Shown here: one piece after another, positions 46,077 through 54,168 of the stretch
How positions within the stretch are numbered: the first letter of the stretch is position 1
Layout: each line of letters starts with the position of its first letter
Source: Barnesiella sp. An22
GTDB lineage: Bacteria; Bacteroidota; Bacteroidia; Bacteroidales; Barnesiellaceae
Assembly (NCBI RefSeq): GCF_002159975.1
Contig: NZ_NFJR01000001.1
Coordinates: 558,001 to 622,000, forward strand
DNA length: 64,000 nucleotides
Reading direction: 5' to 3'
Position numbers and translations under genes: made by a program
Notes under the pieces: generated by a model
Database searches by the model: none
Seen by the model: the letters and a program-made list of their open reading frames with translations, nothing else
What the model was told of the DNA's origin: nothing

Positions 46077-47120
46077 TTAGAAATTGATTATTCGCTCATA
46101 ATAATCGTTGATTTTTCCACTATAAAAACTATCGCGTCCCCGTCTCCGATTCTGGTGATAACAATTATGCAACGCTCGAGCAGTCTTAACAGCTTCGTCT
46201 TTAGTGATACGCCCGGTATGCAATCGCTGATACGTATCGTCAAGTCTATGGTATATTTGCTCTGTACTCAAAGAGCAATAGCCACACCGGTGTACCCGTT
46301 TATGCTTGCCACAATCTGATACATACTCGTCAAGATTTACAGATTCGATTTCTTGCTTCAAACGTGTATATGCCTGATGCGGTAAATCTTGAGACATCCA
46401 CGGATTACTCTTGAAAATGCTGTCTATGACCAATATCATGCTATCCTTAATGGCCTGGTATGGTCTTTGCTGGTCAACTAATGAAGGCTTGTGCATTTTG
46501 TTTCCACAAAATTTCACATTTTTCAAACGTGCCTTAAAATCCGATATAGTCCGCTTCACACCCACATAGGTAGGGTCCAGTTCGCTCCAACCGTCTATTT
46601 CCAAAATGAATTTTATGTTATCTTCCCTCAATATTCGATATTTTGCCGAGCGTAAAAATCCCCTAGGAACATATTTCGCAATATAAAACGGAATAAGTAA
46701 CTCGGAAGGTTCCGACACCGAGCCTTCGAAAACAAACAGTTCCCGAGTTTCAGCCGGTTCTATTCGTTCAAAAATATTCTTTACATTCCGGCATCCCGAA
46801 ACAAACCGATGCCCTTTCTCGCCACCATAAGTTTTTTCAAACAGGACCTTAGGCTTACGTTTTTTAAGCATCTTCTCGTCTTGGGTACTATTAAAAAGCA
46901 AGACCGTCTGTGATGGCGTCAGGTTCTCTACCGAAACTTCCACTTGGGCCTGGTTATTATAAACGGTAGTAAAATGGAAGGTTACTGCCGCATATCCCAA
47001 ATCTACAGTCTGCGTTTCATGCCCCTGCCTGTCGAGTTTAACAAGAACCTCCTGATCGGCCCATGCAACTGATCCGGTGAATAGGACACAACATAGCAAC
47101 AATATAAACTTCCTTATCAT
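46077..47120 (-). CDS. periplasmic Cys-containing protein of unknown function
   Basis: 347 aa. Signal peptide (FILLLCCVLFTGSVAWA), a beta-sandwich-like N-terminal half (YAAVTFHFTTVYNNQAQVEV; VSVENLTPSQTVLLF) and a helical C-terminal half holding CGKHKRVHRCGYC (C270, C279, C282 with His between), which could bind a metal or form disulfides. No membrane helix after the signal, so periplasmic. Its ATG overlaps the stop codon of the E2 gene by 4 bases, so it is tightly coupled to the conjugation genes although on the other side of the membrane. Possibly an envelope component. Family unknown. Confidence 0.65.
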   Translation of the reverse strand: MIRKFILLLCCVLFTGSVAWADQEVLVKLDRQGHETQTVDLGYAAVTFHFTTVYNNQAQVEVSVENLTPSQTVLLFNSTQDEKMLKKRKPKVLFEKTYGGEKGHRFVSGCRNVKNIFERIEPAETRELFVFEGSVSEPSELLIPFYIAKYVPRGFLRSAKYRILREDNIKFILEIDGWSELDPTYVGVKRTISDFKARLKNVKFCGNKMHKPSLVDQQRPYQAIKDSMILVIDSIFKSNPWMSQDLPHQAYTRLKQEIESVNLDEYVSDCGKHKRVHRCGYCSLSTEQIYHRLDDTYQRLHTGRITKDEAVKTARALHNCYHQNRRRGRDSFYSGKINDYYERIINF

Positions 47121-47788
47121 ATATTTTTGGCAATAATTTTAGAACTTGTTTTCGTAATGCGCTCCTCTGGTTTTTCTCTCAAATTGCCTTTCTCGGACTC
47201 TCCTTCATCCGACATGCTTTGTCCAAAGCGTACCCATCCGTTCGGTTCACCTTCTTCTCGTACCCATTCGGCTACATTCTGGTCCTCGGGATAAGGATAA
47301 GTATTTTGTGCATGATACAGCTGATACTTCAAATACTGTTCAACACGAAGTACTAAATCTTTCAAGGAAGAAAGGACTCCCATCTCCTTAATAGTCAAGC
47401 ACACATGGCCTTTAAAACTACCCGAATAGCGAATATTTGGATGCCAAATATCGGTACGGAACGTAAATATGGGATTTCCATCGGCCGAAGGATAGTTATT
47501 GGGAAGCACAATACTCATTTTATGCAGATACCCGAAAACAGGCTCTCTCGGTATCGTGTTGCCCTTAACACCAACAATCGACTTCACTCTATACCAAATC
47601 TCATATTCGGTAGGCAATCCCATTACATTCTTACGCCTGATAATATACGAGATGGAAGGCTGACGTGGATTGTCGGCTGCTGCCTTCCGTTTTGCGCACA
47701 ACGAATCAAGTTCTTTCCACTCTTTCCAAAGGCGGGCATCTCGACCAGAAAGTTCTTTCTGATTAAACTTATTTATCGCTTCGTTCAT
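47117..47788 (-). CDS. E2-like ubiquitin-conjugating enzyme
   Basis: 223 aa, cytoplasmic (no signal). The UBC core spans about 18-165 and shows the family order: a helix (RLWKEWKELDSLC), strands (FGYLHKMSIVLPNNYP; PIFTFRTDIWHPNI with the conserved H-P-N at 116-118) and the active-site segment GHVCLTIKEMG with Cys130 at the E2 thioester position, followed by the crossing helices. YP-x(n)-P-x-F and HPNI...CL match eukaryotic E2s closely. A polar C-terminal extension of about 50 residues is added. Immediately downstream of the ubiquitin-like gene and 4 bases overlapped with the next gene. Expected to receive the modifier from the E1-like protein and transfer it to targets, with the RING protein as adaptor. 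Confidence 0.87.
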   Translation of the reverse strand: MNEAINKFNQKELSGRDARLWKEWKELDSLCAKRKAAADNPRQPSISYIIRRKNVMGLPTEYEIWYRVKSIVGVKGNTIPREPVFGYLHKMSIVLPNNYPSADGNPIFTFRTDIWHPNIRYSGSFKGHVCLTIKEMGVLSSLKDLVLRVEQYLKYQLYHAQNTYPYPEDQNVAEWVREEGEPNGWVRFGQSMSDEGESEKGNLREKPEERITKTSSKIIAKNI

Positions 47789-47809
47789 AATAAAATCGTT
47801 TATATTTTA

Positions 47810-48133
47810 TTACCCGGCAATAGGAACTGAAATAAGATGTAAATGATCTCCAGGTTGGATGTTGTAATCGATGAGAGCTTGCTCACGACCATCTACATCT
47901 TCAAACTCAAGAATCTTATCCTCTCCGTCATCCATAAATTGACCCAATAAATACTGAATCGGATTACCCCCATTATCCAATTTAGGCAATTCGAATACGG
48001 CAACAATACTCGCAATCTGATCGCGTATTGTTTTTTGAGGGTCTGTTACTTTCACCTCCACTTCTTCGTAAGGAGAACCATCGATAGTCAAATTGACGAT
48101 GAATTCATCGTCGTAGTCTTGCTTGTTTTCCAT
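47810..48133 (-). CDS. ubiquitin-like beta-grasp modifier protein
   Basis: 107 aa from ATG 48133 (MENKQDYDDEF); the frame starts with a GTG at 48139. A compact beta-grasp look: FIVNLTIDGSPYEEVEVKV, a helix (TIRDQIASIVAVFELP) and the ubiquitin-type ending ALIDYNIQPGDHLHLISV. The chain stops at VPIAG, so a C-terminal Gly is exposed without processing, as needed for E1 adenylation. An insert between helix and final strands (GQFMDDGEDKILEFEDVDGRE) makes it longer than ubiquitin. Directly followed by the E2 gene. Alternatively a YukD/EsaB-type secretion factor, but the company of E1, E2, RING and JAMM genes argues for a conjugated modifier. Confidence 0.82.
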   Translation of the reverse strand: MENKQDYDDEFIVNLTIDGSPYEEVEVKVTDPQKTIRDQIASIVAVFELPKLDNGGNPIQYLLGQFMDDGEDKILEFEDVDGREQALIDYNIQPGDHLHLISVPIAG

Positions 48134-48172
48134 AATCACTTATTATTTATTTTGATATATTTTTTTATCGGT

Positions 48173-49183
48173 TCACCATATCCAGGCCCCGTGAGGCTGG
48201 TCATAATTTTCTGAACGATAATCTTCAAACTTATTCTTAAAAACAATCATTTGATATGCCGTTGCGGGTATTACCTGAGGGACCTTAAGTCCATAGCGGA
48301 ATAAAGCCAATTCATACTTCTTTGCCTCGCCATCGATACGAATGATAAAATCGCTCTTCGTATCCCGATGAATTCCATAAAACCGATCGAAGATTTCGCA
48401 AATCTTCACCTCATCAAACCAAAAGTATGCACTATATTCACACTTGCCTACATGCCATTTAACAGCCAATCGTTTAGGCTTACCTGCCTCGTGATAATTC
48501 ATCAGCCTACCATCGTGAAGTTTATCGTAAGTCCCGTCATAAAGCGACTCCTCGCACCAATCAAGTTGAGGTCTTAACGGGTCCTCTTCTTTATATGGCT
48601 CCCATTTATCTCCATCCCATTTCTCCAACATCGGGAAGTATCGGTAGACAAACTGCTGCATATATTTTACAAACAAACTCTTCGGAGGGAGCCCCCCATG
48701 AAGTATATTTTGCTTAACATCATCAAATTTTTCAATACACTCTTCACAATAGTCGTTCAACGAGACTCCTTCGATCGATGGAGCAAATTGATCCATACCG
48801 ACATTTATCTCTTCCCCTATATAAGAATCTATATATTTACTTTTCAATGGGCCACAAACCCAGACAACAACCAATCCATATGGAGCCATCCCTATCACAA
48901 TATGTGTTACAGGATACTCCGAGATACATTCTCGTAAATACGAATCTCTCAACCGTTCTTCAACTGAATAAAACTTTTTTTCAACAACAGACAGATACAC
49001 TACATCAAGGATTTGGGGAACCGTGTCGTCTTCATCCTCCAAAATATGAGTAGAGAGTATTCTACCCCATTCTCCCTTAAACGGATATCTGTGAGGTATC
49101 TCTCTTACTTTATCCTTTGTATACAACAACCCAAAAAAGGTATCAACCGGATATAGAGTATGTGCCGACCCTGATATTTTCAT
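48173..49183 (-). CDS. probable immunity protein to the DUF2235 effector (DUF2931-like)
   Basis: 336 aa, no clear signal peptide. The segment VTHIVIGMAPYGLVVVWVCG resembles the DUF2931 family, which includes immunity-type proteins beside T6SS lipases. Trp/Tyr-rich, with a second domain (KWHVGKCEYSAYFWFDEVKI) after residue 230. Its ATG overlaps the effector stop codon by 4 bases, the usual arrangement for an effector-immunity pair. Assignment to DUF2931 is tentative, and the absence of a signal would be odd for protection against a periplasmic lipase, unless the effector acts from the cytoplasmic side. Confidence 0.55.
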   Translation of the reverse strand: MKISGSAHTLYPVDTFFGLLYTKDKVREIPHRYPFKGEWGRILSTHILEDEDDTVPQILDVVYLSVVEKKFYSVEERLRDSYLRECISEYPVTHIVIGMAPYGLVVVWVCGPLKSKYIDSYIGEEINVGMDQFAPSIEGVSLNDYCEECIEKFDDVKQNILHGGLPPKSLFVKYMQQFVYRYFPMLEKWDGDKWEPYKEEDPLRPQLDWCEESLYDGTYDKLHDGRLMNYHEAGKPKRLAVKWHVGKCEYSAYFWFDEVKICEIFDRFYGIHRDTKSDFIIRIDGEAKKYELALFRYGLKVPQVIPATAYQMIVFKNKFEDYRSENYDQPHGAWIW

Positions 49184-50877
49184 AATAAATCTATTAGAGT
49201 TGTTACAACCGGCTGTTCCGAAAATATTCCTTGATAAACCAATCGAGTAAGAATTGATTGCTCGTCCTGATCTTCTGAATTATATACATAAGGAGCATTT
49301 ACAAGCCATTGGTTCGATGAGAGTGTTGCCAAACGCTCATTGGCCGAATAATGTAAATATTTTCTTCTCAAATGAGCATAATCCGATGGAGATATTGCAA
49401 TACGGCCGCTCCTGCCACTCTGCATCTGAGTTTTTGCCTTATTATATACCTCCTCGACAATATTATCTGTCGGTATTGGGAACAGTTCGGTTCTAAAATT
49501 GAACATGTCACACCGTTCCTTTACGGCATCCTCAACCATCAATGCTAAAGAGACATTGCTATAACCATATTGCACATGTCGAAACATGCTGATATTAAAA
49601 GTCCCTTCGGTATAGTAATTTCCCAAATTTCCCGCAAGAGATTCATTGAACTCATCAACCTGTTTATCTTCGTCAATCCACCCCATTTCTATCAATGTAT
49701 CAACCGTTACGGGTTGTTGTGTGTCTGGATTTGCCGGATCTACGCAGATAAAGCGAAGATTTTGCCGTGTATTATCCTCATTTTCTCTTAAAAAGAAATT
49801 CATAGGAGTCAGCATCGTATTCTTCACTTTTTGCGAAACTATTTTTACCCCGGCAAAATCCACTTTATTGATAATTGCAGGTTCATCTCTTCCCATAGAT
49901 ATACCTCCTCCAATATCGGTATGACAACCCGGGAGAAACAATTCCAAACCATTAGAATGGACTGAACTCTCTATATCGATAATTGCGAAATTTTTTCTCA
50001 ATTCGTCCATCCCGCACAAGTGCACTACTCGCCGGCACATATCTGTCGCCCAAAGTCCATATTGGGCCACATTATCACTATGTACGACTCCAACGGATCC
50101 TACCGTATCAAAAATTCCCAGATATTCTACCTCTTTCGATTCTATATCTTTCTCGGGTTGCAATTTCTTGACAAACGAGTCACTATTTTTCTTAAGTTCC
50201 TCATTCCCGGATTTTTGAGCTATTTTATCACTATAAACGATATAATTAAATATTCTCGCAGCCGTTGCACCTCGACTAAAACCAAAGACATCGAAATGCA
50301 ACCTATATTTCTGACCATTTGGTTTCGATGACAAGATAAAATTAGATATAAAATCCAAAGCTTTACCTACTTTTGCCACAACGCCATTATCTCCTGCACC
50401 TAAAGCCAATCCTATGAAATCAGCTCCGGTACTGTCAAAATCCATATCACTCCCCGACCCTTCTACATACAACGAATAATGAGTCGCATCCGTCTTATAA
50501 AAAGACTCAAGTATGGCTACATTAGTATACGATACATTTTGAGAATTGCTATTTCTATACTTCCCATACACTTCGTCCGAAACCTTATCGTCCAATATTT
50601 CAGCAACCTCTCTATTCTCGGCTTCATCTTTCGATTTTGACGAAATTGCATATCTTTTCCTATCGTCTTGGAGTAGCTGCTCTTGACTCTGCTGATCCAC
50701 ATAGGCAAAGCCTTTGGCATTAACTTTACTTTCTTGGCGAAATCTCCTCCCTATGGCAGCCTGTACCTTATTGTTATTTGTTCCATCAAAGAAAATACCG
50801 ATATAAATATCTACAACAGTCATCTCCTGCAGCATCGACTCCTTCTCTATATCTTTTCCTCCAATGGTAGCACTCAT
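49180..50877 (-). CDS. DUF2235-type alpha/beta-hydrolase, T6SS lipase effector (Tle-like)
   Basis: 565 aa from ATG 50877; an in-frame TTG at 50883 is less likely. N-terminal DIYIGIFFDGTNNNK is the DUF2235 start motif; the nucleophile elbow is FDVFGFSRGATAARIF (GxSxG, Ser about 201), and an acid/His segment (LFLPGCHTDIGGGI) follows near residue 312. The family includes Tle1-type phospholipases delivered by T6SS to attack membranes of rival cells. It lies 8 bases after the PAAR-like gene and upstream of a putative immunity gene, in the VgrG cargo position. It has no signal peptide, as expected for T6SS cargo. Confidence 0.87.
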   Translation of the reverse strand: MSATIGGKDIEKESMLQEMTVVDIYIGIFFDGTNNNKVQAAIGRRFRQESKVNAKGFAYVDQQSQEQLLQDDRKRYAISSKSKDEAENREVAEILDDKVSDEVYGKYRNSNSQNVSYTNVAILESFYKTDATHYSLYVEGSGSDMDFDSTGADFIGLALGAGDNGVVAKVGKALDFISNFILSSKPNGQKYRLHFDVFGFSRGATAARIFNYIVYSDKIAQKSGNEELKKNSDSFVKKLQPEKDIESKEVEYLGIFDTVGSVGVVHSDNVAQYGLWATDMCRRVVHLCGMDELRKNFAIIDIESSVHSNGLELFLPGCHTDIGGGISMGRDEPAIINKVDFAGVKIVSQKVKNTMLTPMNFFLRENEDNTRQNLRFICVDPANPDTQQPVTVDTLIEMGWIDEDKQVDEFNESLAGNLGNYYTEGTFNISMFRHVQYGYSNVSLALMVEDAVKERCDMFNFRTELFPIPTDNIVEEVYNKAKTQMQSGRSGRIAISPSDYAHLRRKYLHYSANERLATLSSNQWLVNAPYVYNSEDQDEQSILTRLVYQGIFSEQPVVTTLIDLL

Positions 50878-50885
50878 CTCCAATC

Positions 50886-51263
50886 CTATTTCTGCCCATC
50901 AAATGTGATGGTAATCGTCCCTCCATATATGCACTTGAGAGTAGAGCTTTTCAATAAAGCAGGCTGTCCTTTCAAAATCACATCATTTTTTCCACCCATC
51001 CAGGGAAAAGGTGTGTTCGGCACACAAGGCATCGGGGTCAATTTGCCATGAGCCGCTGCGGTTGCTGCTCCAGTAGGCGGATAGGCCGTTGTATGACACC
51101 GACCAAACGGAGCTATATTTTTCAAAGACGTATGATCGCTGATATTGGCCTGTGGCTGCCCCGTCAACCAGACCGTTCTATCGGGAAATACAGTCAAGGT
51201 AGAGATTTTGTCTCCACAAGAACATTGTATCCGGGCCGTCGAACAAACATACGAATCGTCCAT
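50886..51263 (-). CDS. PAAR-like (DUF4280) spike-tip protein
   Basis: 125 aa. The CSCGDKISTLTVFPDR start, NIAPFGRCHTTAYPP and the repeated short strands (KNDVILKGQPALLKSSTLKC; GGTITITFDGQ) are typical of DUF4280 PAAR-like proteins. It forms the sharp tip on VgrG and recruits cargo, here the DUF2235 protein encoded next. Cys and His residues (C13, C15, H, C) could coordinate the zinc that stabilises the tip. Confidence 0.88.
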   Translation of the reverse strand: MDDSYVCSTARIQCSCGDKISTLTVFPDRTVWLTGQPQANISDHTSLKNIAPFGRCHTTAYPPTGAATAAAHGKLTPMPCVPNTPFPWMGGKNDVILKGQPALLKSSTLKCIYGGTITITFDGQK

Positions 51264-51271
51264 ATCAACAC

Positions 51272-51580
51272 TTATACTTTATACAATCCCGACTTTACTT
51301 CAATACCGCACGAAGTATTCATCTGCTCGAGATTCCGAATATAATACCCCTTATCAGACATTCCATTCAAGTCACCAGCCATCATTACCTGAAGATGAAA
51401 AACAATCTGTTTATTTCCTTGAGACGACAACTCATCTATCAAGTGTCTAATTTTGTCCATACAAAATCCTCGTGGACCTTCAAACAGGGGCTTTGCTTTG
51501 TAAGCTACAATCGTATGTCCTCCACGATGAATCATGATATTCACATGGATTGCCGAATCGGAAGAAAAAATAGTATCCAT
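51272..51580 (-). CDS. small conserved-position protein between VgrG and PAAR, unknown
   Basis: 102 aa, no signal or membrane helix. Predicted alpha/beta (AIHVNIMIHRGGHTIVAYK; CMDKIRHLIDELSSQGNK; KQIVFHLQVMMAG). Encoded between VgrG (7 bases upstream) and the PAAR-like gene (8 bases downstream), the place used by T6SS adaptor or chaperone proteins that load effectors on the spike. No family recognised, so the role is inferred only from position. Confidence 0.6.
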   Translation of the reverse strand: MDTIFSSDSAIHVNIMIHRGGHTIVAYKAKPLFEGPRGFCMDKIRHLIDELSSQGNKQIVFHLQVMMAGDLNGMSDKGYYIRNLEQMNTSCGIEVKSGLYKV

Positions 51581-51587
51581 TATATTG

Positions 51588-53612
51588 TCAATTAATTTTT
51601 ACCATAGCTGATTTTACATCGATGCGATTGGTCGCATTGATAGCAGTTTCGTCTGATGCTTTCTGGTGATGAATCTTAGAGTATTCCAATAACTTATCTG
51701 TGGCCTCAACTCGAATATTCTCGCCTGTTACCTGAAGTTGATGAACAACTTGCTCGTCTTTATTGTTGTTCACTCGGATAAGCTGATTTTGATGCACGGT
51801 TAATGAGTCGTTCTTATCGATAGTCGAAGTCCTGTCATTTCCCGCGTGCTCCCGTATATCGTTATCGGCCGTACGCTGCATATCATGTGAAGCATCAATG
51901 AAAACATCATTGTCGGCCGAGGCTTTGATATCGTGTCCAGCTCTCAGAATAATATCATTTGCGGCACACAATTCAATATTCCCCGTAGATTCCAATTTGA
52001 TAAGTTTCTTGTCTGTCGAAAAAGTAAGAATGTAATTCTCTTTTCCGTGATCGTATATGCGTATATATCCGTCCTCCCCCTCATCATGAATCTCTATGGT
52101 GTGTCCGTTTCGTGTACGAATAGACTTTACTTGATTGGAACTGTTGTCGTTATCGATCCAAGTCCTATCAGGCATACCTTTTCCGTTGTACAAGGTTCCC
52201 TTCACATAGGGTCGCTCGGCATTTCCGCCCTCAAAATCGACCATCACCTCTTCGTCAATCTCGGGAATAAAACTAAAACCTTTTCCGCCACCGGCATAAG
52301 GTTGGGAGATACGAAGCCAAGGAGACATCATAGATTCACTTTGCTGGGCCTGCCAATCAAATTGCACCCGAACTCGTCCCAAATAATTAGGGTCTTCATT
52401 ATCTTTTACCCGAGCCCTACACGATGAAGCAACCGGATACACATCGCTATTGACATAGGGAGGATAATCACAGGCAGAAGGTATCCCTACAAAATGATTG
52501 CAATAAGTCTCATCGGACGAGAAGGTATGAACCAACTCCGTAATCAATATTTCGTCTTGCTCTACGTTGCTCTCGCGGCCTACAAGGTCGTCGGTCAAAA
52601 AATTATCTTGAATGATAAGTATGCTGCCGATACGAAGCTGTGAACAATAGGTCATCCCCGAATAGGTCAACATACCGGCTTTCTCGCCACGAGCCTGCGT
52701 CTTGGTCGATATATTCAGGACCGTAGACCGGCTATCACTATCGGCAAAGCCGCCGGAATGCAAATTTTGTAATGTAGCCTTGGTCATGACGCTCTTTGTT
52801 GCTGCAAAAACAAGCTCGGCCAAACTATTATACTCCAACTCCATCTCTTCCAAGCCTTCCTTTTGTTCTGCGTCGTACGAGTTATACGACGATGCGACGT
52901 GGCTAAATGCGACATGCTGCATCTTCAAATCTACATGATAGGCCGAAATATCTTTATTGGGATATCCCAATACGACAGGATCTCCCTGCGGCAGCTTCCC
53001 AAACACCAGATGTTCCCCATCGTTATACATCCACTCTCCAAATCGTTGGGCAAGTCGAAGCAAAAACTGATAATCCGTCTCGTTGTATTGTACGGTATAG
53101 GGTAAAACTTCGGTAAAGCGCGGATTGATTTCAGCCGCAATCTTATCGGAATAGTCATCGACGACATCCTCGACAATTTCGCTCAAGTTTTTTTTCTCAA
53201 AAGATTTGCAATTAGGATTATCAATCAAGAGGGCATCATAGCTTCTTGCTTCGACCTCTATACTATACTCCGTCCGGGAACGTGATCCCGAAGCCGAAAC
53301 GATAGCCCCTCTAAATCTGATTTCCCGGGTTTTCGCATCTTCCGATTTCAACGATACCTTCTCTATATTCTCTGTTTCGAGAACCAGAGAAACATCTTTC
53401 CCGATAATATATCCACAAGCCCTAAACTGCGGCTCATCATCTCCTTCTTTAGGCCCTTTCCTTAATCTAAAAGTTAATATATTAGGCTGCAAAAGGCACT
53501 GTGACAACGTAAAATCGTCCATTGCGAAGAGAACTCCGGCTATTTCAATCAAGAAATTTTCGGAACGTGCATCACCGATGGTAAGCGTAAGTTTAGATAC
53601 CGTTGTTGACAT
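51588..53612 (-). CDS. tssI: T6SS spike protein VgrG
   Basis: 674 aa. N-terminal gp27-like part (about 1-380: YTVQYNETDYQFLLRLAQRF, GEWMYNDGEHLVFG), OB-fold gp5-like part (about 400-470: DPNYLGRVRVQFDWQ; MSPWLRISQPYAGGGKG; DEEVMVDFEGGNAERPYV) and a C-terminal beta-prism with repeating hydrophobic/charged strands (AANDIILRAGHDIKASADND). It trimerises to make the spike, capped by the PAAR-like protein encoded downstream. No added effector domain at the C-terminus. Confidence 0.95.
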   Translation of the reverse strand: MSTTVSKLTLTIGDARSENFLIEIAGVLFAMDDFTLSQCLLQPNILTFRLRKGPKEGDDEPQFRACGYIIGKDVSLVLETENIEKVSLKSEDAKTREIRFRGAIVSASGSRSRTEYSIEVEARSYDALLIDNPNCKSFEKKNLSEIVEDVVDDYSDKIAAEINPRFTEVLPYTVQYNETDYQFLLRLAQRFGEWMYNDGEHLVFGKLPQGDPVVLGYPNKDISAYHVDLKMQHVAFSHVASSYNSYDAEQKEGLEEMELEYNSLAELVFAATKSVMTKATLQNLHSGGFADSDSRSTVLNISTKTQARGEKAGMLTYSGMTYCSQLRIGSILIIQDNFLTDDLVGRESNVEQDEILITELVHTFSSDETYCNHFVGIPSACDYPPYVNSDVYPVASSCRARVKDNEDPNYLGRVRVQFDWQAQQSESMMSPWLRISQPYAGGGKGFSFIPEIDEEVMVDFEGGNAERPYVKGTLYNGKGMPDRTWIDNDNSSNQVKSIRTRNGHTIEIHDEGEDGYIRIYDHGKENYILTFSTDKKLIKLESTGNIELCAANDIILRAGHDIKASADNDVFIDASHDMQRTADNDIREHAGNDRTSTIDKNDSLTVHQNQLIRVNNNKDEQVVHQLQVTGENIRVEATDKLLEYSKIHHQKASDETAINATNRIDVKSAMVKIN

Positions 53613-53619
53613 AATACTG

Positions 53620-54105
53620 TTAGAAAGGCTTTATATTCTCGGCTATAGTACCCCGAATAAAATCTTCCAAATTGGACGACAACATTTCGACCGAATCATT
53701 CGTCCACGTATTCATGAACACCGCTGCATTCATGGTTCCTATTCGAATAATCTGTGCCGATATTTTAATAGTCGTATACATCAGTTTGCCGTCCTGATCA
53801 TTGAAGTAATCTTTCAATGTGGTACAATAGGCATTGGCAAAACTGACTGTTTTGTAGCTAGGCTTGTTGTCATTGGTATATATGCAGAATCGTAATATAC
53901 CTGCCTTAACCTCCGACTTATGAAACATCCAATTATAAAAGAACATATCGTCGTCATTTGTCGAAGGCATGGTAATCCAGATTTCACCCCCTTGAGGTCG
54001 CGATGACGGTTTACCTGTTTCATCGATCATTTGAGAGAATTCATAATGGCACTCCACCACACCATACGTTCTCCCTCCAATCTTTAGACTTCCATGTAAT
54101 GCCAT
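53620..54105 (-). CDS. second TssD/Hcp-family protein
   Basis: 161 aa. Shares the Hcp fold pattern with the preceding protein (GVVECHYEFSQMIDETGKPS; GGEIWITMPSTNDDDMFFYN; KTVSFANAYCTTLKDYF) but is longer by about 30 C-terminal residues (MLSSNLEDFIRGTIAENIKPF). Distinct from the main tube subunit; it could be a specialised tube ring next to VgrG or an effector-carrying Hcp. Preceded by a strong hairpin at 54119-54159 that may set its level against the major Hcp. Confidence 0.84.
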   Translation of the reverse strand: MALHGSLKIGGRTYGVVECHYEFSQMIDETGKPSSRPQGGEIWITMPSTNDDDMFFYNWMFHKSEVKAGILRFCIYTNDNKPSYKTVSFANAYCTTLKDYFNDQDGKLMYTTIKISAQIIRIGTMNAAVFMNTWTNDSVEMLSSNLEDFIRGTIAENIKPF

Positions 54106-54118
54106 AGTCTTGAGAATA

Positions 54119-54159
54119 TCTCATAAGGGGATATTCTGCGAGAAAAGCCCCTTATGAGA
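54119..54159 (-). promoter_or_regulatory. intercistronic hairpin between the two hcp genes
   Basis: TCTCATAAGGGG and CCCCTTATGAGA form a perfect 12-bp stem with a 17-base loop, beginning about 10 bases after the first hcp stop codon. On the transcribed strand there is no T run after it, so it is more likely a 3'-end stabiliser or processing site, letting the major Hcp be made in excess, than a full terminator. Confidence 0.65.
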
Positions 54160-54168
54160 AAAATTAAA

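Noticed and set aside
47810-48133. Type VII secretion YukD homologue
   Set aside because: No other type VII genes (EssC, EssA, WXG100) are in the window; the E1, E2, RING and JAMM neighbours give a better explanation.
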